The position numbers and the translations under genes are program-made. Below are positions 60,208 through 64,000 of a stretch of DNA of 64,000 bases, piece by piece; the stretch's first letter is position 1; each line of letters opens with the position of its first letter. The stretch spans positions 62,001 through 126,000 of the forward strand of contig NZ_BMIM01000001.1 of assembly GCF_014642275.1 (NCBI RefSeq). The letters are read 5' to 3'. The notes beneath the pieces are model-generated. The model was not told the origin of the DNA and made no database searches. It saw only the letters and a list, made by a program, of their open reading frames with translations. Source of the stretch: Flavobacterium lutivivi (GTDB taxonomy: Bacteria; Bacteroidota; Bacteroidia; Flavobacteriales; Flavobacteriaceae).

Positions 60208-63200
60208 TTATATCTCTATTTCATCAATCTCCTTCATCAATCTATCCGTTTCGGTTAGTGCAACGATTATTTTTTGATAATGGCGAATGTCTTCATAGCT
60301 CAATTCTCGGTCTTTTCTATCTTTTAACCATTTTTGTGCAGGTTGGTAACCACCAATGTAGAAATTCCATGCTACTTCGGGAACGTTGGCAAAATATTGG
60401 GTTTCGTTGATGAATACGTTGCCTACTTCGTTGACCTTTGCCAAAGTTTCAAACTTTGGCAAAGGTGTTAACGGAGAATTGTTTTTTTCAAATCGTGGTT
60501 TTACCACAACATTATCGCCATCTTCGGGATATTGCGTGATGAATTTTTCAACTACTTCGCTTTCTAGTAAGTGAATTTGGCGCAACTCTGAACCTAACTT
60601 TGCCAAAGTTTCAAACTTTGGCAAAGTTTCTGGATAAGGAACGCGTGGAAAATCTATTTTTAAGAACTCTTTGTATTTTTCTCGGTAACTTGGCGAGTGT
60701 AACACGGCATAAATGTAATCGAGTATATCAATTGGATAGAGCTGATTGGTTTCTTCTGTTTGAATGTTGTAATCGGGTTTTTCTGGTGAAAAATACATAC
60801 CCAAATCGTTAGCCATTTTGTGGACTATTTCCATGTTTAAATTGGGAACACGAATAACTTTGTCTAATAAACTCGTTTGCGTTGTGGTTTCTGGGTATAA
60901 GTAGAGTGGGAATAAGGAAGTCTGAAATCCATATAAATTTTTATCAACTAAATTTTTTGAAATAAAAACTGATGAAAAATTTGTTGTATCAACCAAAGAA
61001 CGCAATAAACAGATTGATAAATTGTCTTTTGATATGATATTTTTCATCATTTCAAAGCGTGGTCTTCCCATTAATCCATTTGTCTTTCCTGTGTAAATAC
61101 AAAATTGTGTATTAAAAATTTTATAATCAATTTTTTGAATTGTTGAATTTTGAGTAGTTACATCATTTTTTGCTATTTCAATTTTTTTAAGTTTGGATTG
61201 AAATTCGTATTTTGTAGCAAAGTCTGATGGGGCTAATAATTTTAAATCATTTAGGGTACTTTCGGCTTTTTTTCTTGATGAATGTATTGCTAATTCGTCA
61301 AATTCTGTTTGAACACCTGACGATGATTTTTCAAAAATATCATTAACAGAAAATCCTTTATCATAATTTATTTTTACTGAATTATCTTTTGTAATAAAAA
61401 AATATTCTGGTGATTTATAATCCAATATATCCCATAAAATTGAATTTATTGTATTTTCATTTAGTGAGTTATATTTTAAATCTCGTTTCCCTTGTAAATC
61501 ATAATGAAAAATTTCTCCTAATTCATTTTTCTTCTTGTTTCCAGTTTTTATAAAGATATTTATTGAAACACCTTGCATAATATCAAATACATTTTGGTCA
61601 GGCGAACCATCTGGACAAACTTCTTTTTTCTTAGAGTTACCATGTAAATCCAAAATATAGATTTTATCAAAACTTTCTAATAAATGTTTTCGCATTTGCC
61701 GATGAATTATCCCATCAATAAAGCTATTGTTAGAAATGTAAGCTAAAATTCCACTTCCGTTTTTATCAATAAAATGTTGCCCAAAACGAATGAATTTTAT
61801 GTAATCGTCAGAAAGTGGTTGTATGTTTCTTTCCTTTAAATCTTTTTTATAATCGGCAGTTAAACCTTCAATCCATTTACTTTTATTAGAACTACTCACA
61901 CTATACGGCGGATTTCCTATAACGACCATAACTGGTGCATCACGTTTTATGGCGTTGGCTTGGTCGGCTTCGTCACTCAACCAGCTGCTAAACAGTGTTT
62001 GCGTGTCTGGATGCGCTTCTTCTAAACTATTGGTTAAGAAAATTTTTATACGTTGTTCATCGGTGGGTTTATAACCTGTTTCGGTCAATAGCATATCCAT
62101 TTTTAAATGTGCCATGGCGTAACTTGCCATTAATAACTCAAAACCGTTTAATCTAGGAATTAAATCGTTGGTTACATATTTACTCCAAATGCCTTGTTGT
62201 CCTTCAAATTTTTTGTGAATGTGTCGGACAACTTCTGCCAAGAAAGTTCCTGTTCCTGTAGCAGGATCGAGAATTTGAACTTTATGAACTTCAACTTCGG
62301 TTTCAACTTCTTTATTTTTTGAACGTTTATCTGCTGTGGCTTTAGTAACGGCTTTTTTCTTGATTTTTATTTTGCTCGTGTCGGCTAAACCTTCTTTTAA
62401 TCCAAATTCAGTTTTTAAAATATCATCTACCGCACGAACAATAAAATTTACAACAGGTTGTGGCGTGTACCAAACACCACGAGCTTTTCGCAAAGCTGGG
62501 TTGTATTCGCCTAGAAAAGTTTCATAAAAATGCACCACTGGATCTTCTTGTTTGGTGCTACGACCAAAGTTTTTCATAATCTGCGCCACATCACTGGCTA
62601 GGAAAATAGAAACCAATTCTTCTACAATCCAAACCAAACGATGGTCTAAATCATAACCTGCAATATCTTGGAAAAGCTTTCTTAGAAACGGATTACTTTT
62701 CGGTATCAAAGTTGCTGCTTCTTCACGAGAAAAAGTAGGTAACGTTGGGTCATGATAACGTGCTGCAAACATTCCGTAGGCAATAGTTTGCGCATAAATA
62801 TCAGCAAAGGCTTTGTTATCAATATCATGTATCAACATTTGTTGAAACGACAACATCTGCGATTTGAGTTGTGAACGCGTTTCATTTTCGTCGTCTTTGT
62901 TCAATGATTTCTCGATAACATCAGCCATTAGTTTGGCTTTTCCTGCCATCATTTGCGCCAATTTGGTAGGCGATTTGATGGTTTGAGAAATAGTTTGCGC
63001 AAAGTTTTTTATAAGATTTTCAAACTGCTCAAAGTTTTCGGGAATAGGAACTATTGCGCCATTCTCAATTTTACCAATTGGTATAGATGTTATAAAATCG
63101 TGATATTGATAAAAGTGAAATTCTAAATAATCGGTAAAAATTAAATTGGGCAATCCACTTTTGTATCGGTCAAATTGTTCTTTGAGTTTTTTGTCTTTCA

Positions 63201-63426
63201 AATCAACACCAATATCTTTTGCCTCGATATAACCAATAGGAATATCTTTTCTATTAAGCACCAAATCAGGCGAACCACATTCAATTCTAGCCGATTCGTT
63301 GATAACCAATACATCGGGTAAAATTGTCATTATCAGGTTTTGCAAATCGCCACGATAGGAATGTTCGCGTGCGTTTCCTGTTTTGTAAAGTGTGTCAATT
63401 TTGGTAATGTATTGTTGAGTGGTCAT
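60208..63426 (-). CDS. Single-chain type IIG/ISP-like restriction-modification enzyme with two REP-derived insertions
   Basis: 1072 residues. N-terminal PD-(D/E)XK nuclease: GSPDLVL (Asp54) and GYIEAKD (Glu68, Lys70). A helical linker leads to the N6-adenine methyltransferase: ARGVWYTPQPVVNFIVRAVD, motif I LDPATGTGTFLAEVV (about 385-399), motif IV VIGNPPYS (about 500-507). The C-terminal part (about 600-1072) resembles the type ISP specificity region, ending FYIGGYQPAQKWLKDRK. No helicase is present, so one protein would methylate and cut. The peptide LPKFETLAK occurs at 935-943 and 989-997; both are encoded by REP palindromes D and C. A -7 box TATATTTG lies at 63450-63443. The recognition site cannot be predicted. 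No stop or frameshift is seen, so it is probably functional. Confidence 0.9.
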   Translation of the reverse strand: MTTQQYITKIDTLYKTGNAREHSYRGDLQNLIMTILPDVLVINESARIECGSPDLVLNRKDIPIGYIEAKDIGVDLKDKKLKEQFDRYKSGLPNLIFTDYLEFHFYQYHDFITSIPIGKIENGAIVPIPENFEQFENLIKNFAQTISQTIKSPTKLAQMMAGKAKLMADVIEKSLNKDDENETRSQLKSQMLSFQQMLIHDIDNKAFADIYAQTIAYGMFAARYHDPTLPTFSREEAATLIPKSNPFLRKLFQDIAGYDLDHRLVWIVEELVSIFLASDVAQIMKNFGRSTKQEDPVVHFYETFLGEYNPALRKARGVWYTPQPVVNFIVRAVDDILKTEFGLKEGLADTSKIKIKKKAVTKATADKRSKNKEVETEVEVHKVQILDPATGTGTFLAEVVRHIHKKFEGQQGIWSKYVTNDLIPRLNGFELLMASYAMAHLKMDMLLTETGYKPTDEQRIKIFLTNSLEEAHPDTQTLFSSWLSDEADQANAIKRDAPVMVVIGNPPYSVSSSNKSKWIEGLTADYKKDLKERNIQPLSDDYIKFIRFGQHFIDKNGSGILAYISNNSFIDGIIHRQMRKHLLESFDKIYILDLHGNSKKKEVCPDGSPDQNVFDIMQGVSINIFIKTGNKKKNELGEIFHYDLQGKRDLKYNSLNENTINSILWDILDYKSPEYFFITKDNSVKINYDKGFSVNDIFEKSSSGVQTEFDELAIHSSRKKAESTLNDLKLLAPSDFATKYEFQSKLKKIEIAKNDVTTQNSTIQKIDYKIFNTQFCIYTGKTNGLMGRPRFEMMKNIISKDNLSICLLRSLVDTTNFSSVFISKNLVDKNLYGFQTSLFPLYLYPETTTQTSLLDKVIRVPNLNMEIVHKMANDLGMYFSPEKPDYNIQTEETNQLYPIDILDYIYAVLHSPSYREKYKEFLKIDFPRVPYPETLPKFETLAKLGSELRQIHLLESEVVEKFITQYPEDGDNVVVKPRFEKNNSPLTPLPKFETLAKVNEVGNVFINETQYFANVPEVAWNFYIGGYQPAQKWLKDRKDRELSYEDIRHYQKIIVALTETDRLMKEIDEIEI
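60434..60466. repeat. REP-like palindrome C inside the restriction-modification gene
   Basis: Perfect 33-bp palindrome: ACCTTTGCCAAAGTTT (60434-60449), centre C, AAACTTTGGCAAAGGT (60451-60466). On the coding (minus) strand it reads PLPKFETLAKV, residues 988-998. Confidence 0.92.
60596..60628. repeat. REP-like palindrome D inside the restriction-modification gene
   Basis: Perfect 33-bp palindrome: AACTTTGCCAAAGTTT (60596-60611), centre C, AAACTTTGGCAAAGTT (60613-60628). On the coding strand it gives TLPKFETLAKL, residues 934-944. The outer two bases differ from copies A-C. Confidence 0.92.
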
Positions 63427-63442
63427 GGCAAAATATAAAATT

Positions 63443-63450
63443 CAAATATA
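63443..63450 (-). promoter_or_regulatory. -7 box of the restriction-modification gene
   Basis: The minus strand reads TATATTTG, 16 bases before the ATG at 63426. No -33 TTG at a normal distance. Confidence 0.45.
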
Positions 63451-63512
63451 GGATTTTTCAATTTGTTGATATAACGGATTTTCTTATTTTCACAACTTAT
63501 AAAATTAAAATT

Positions 63513-64000
63513 ATGTCACAAACAACCTCTGTTATTTGTAATCATTCACTAAATACAAAGTCAGTTTTGGTTTTGGCTCAAGATTTAGCTAAGCGATTGA
63601 ATGCTTCAATTAGTTATGGCTATAAATGGACTTTTTTCTTCAAAGAAGACACTAAAGAAATCGACTATGATTTAGAGTTCATAGAAATTGGAAAAATTGT
63701 AGTAGAAAATGCAACAACAACTTATGTTTTGCAAGATGAAAATTTAGGCAAAAAATTATTTATTGAAGCGCATGGAATTGAAATTTTAGATTCAGAAGTT
63801 TATAAGATTAGCGATTATTACAAAGAATTGCTTCAAGATACTCAAAATGTTGAATATGAATTGCATGATACATTAGAAAATGGAGGCGATTTAGTAGGAT
63901 ATATTTATAAAAATCACATAGATTTATGGATAGTTGATTCCTTGCATTGGTATTATTATCAGCGACAGTTTTTGTATTATTTAGACGAAGAGGATAGAGC
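63513..64000 (+). CDS. Unknown protein (N-terminal part)
   Basis: An open frame of 162 codons from ATG at 63513 to the right edge: MSQTTSVICNHSLNTKSVLVLAQDLAKRLNASISYGYKWTFFFK... and later YKNHIDLWIVDSLHWYYYQRQFLYYLDEED. No signal peptide. Codon use and base composition match neighbours, so it is likely real. I do not recognise a family; a short alpha/beta start followed by an acidic, aromatic-rich region is all that can be said. It is divergent from the restriction-modification gene, sharing an 86-base intergenic region. Confidence 0.6.
   Translation, partial: MSQTTSVICNHSLNTKSVLVLAQDLAKRLNASISYGYKWTFFFKEDTKEIDYDLEFIEIGKIVVENATTTYVLQDENLGKKLFIEAHGIEILDSEVYKISDYYKELLQDTQNVEYELHDTLENGGDLVGYIYKNHIDLWIVDSLHWYYYQRQFLYYLDEEDR

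Noticed and set aside
60208-63426. A BREX PglX or a type I HsdM subunit
   Set aside because: There is an N-terminal PD-(D/E)XK nuclease on the same chain, and neither BREX genes nor separate HsdR/HsdS genes are present in the window.

Overview
The window looks like chromosomal DNA of a Flavobacterium-like member of the Bacteroidota. It is AT-rich. Its promoters carry the Bacteroidota -7 box TAnnTTTG (often with an upstream TTG or TTTG) and there are no obvious Shine-Dalgarno sites. It also has gliding genes (gldB, gldC), a type IX secretion cargo protein, a short primary sigma factor and a flavobacterial-type division and cell wall (dcw) cluster. No prophage, integron, CRISPR array or rRNA operon is visible.

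Layout. 1-4.1 kb (minus): a TetR regulator, ABC exporter, HlyD-like adaptor and TolC-like outer membrane protein form an export operon with a perfect palindrome at its promoter. 4.2-11.1 kb: gpmI, a DUF5916 outer membrane protein, two unrelated L,D-transpeptidases and a GNAT enzyme. 11.3-17.5 kb: tRNA-Gly, peptidase E, a pair of tandem paralogous secreted proteins with a DUF6702 protein and an M1 metallopeptidase, then tatA and a PAP2 phosphatase. 17.5-26.1 kb: two small Cys-rich exported proteins, a Kelch-like T9SS cargo, and an RND efflux operon (TolC, adaptor, permease, PII-like protein, DUF2892). 26.2-39.6 kb: O-methyltransferase, rlmN, polyprenyl synthase, an ECF sigma/anti-sigma-like/outer-membrane-barrel operon, dnaG, an orphan LuxR-type regulator, nadE, gldBC, engB and a hydrolase. 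39.9-55.6 kb: the full dcw cluster mraZ-rsmH-ftsL-ftsI-murE-mraY-murD-ftsW-murG-murC-ftsQ-ftsA-ftsZ, mostly with overlapping or touching genes, led by a promoter with phased GTGGT boxes that resemble MraZ operators.

55.7-64 kb is the unusual part. After yqeY and tRNA-Arg come an array of 98-bp tandem repeats (4.6 copies, each with a terminator-like hairpin and GGA-loop hairpins), a CBS protein, rpe, a second array of 61-bp repeats, and rpoD. Next comes a REP-associated tyrosine transposase (RAYT) framed by nearly perfect 35-bp palindromes. The neighbouring single-chain restriction-modification gene carries two more copies of the same palindrome inside its coding sequence, in frame, so that the protein contains the peptide LPKFETLAK twice. 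This transposase/palindrome/coding-insertion arrangement is the most interesting thing in the window.

Several long reading frames begin upstream of the likely real start. Where a TAnnTTTG box, signal peptide or family N-terminus decided the matter I give the corrected start and say so.
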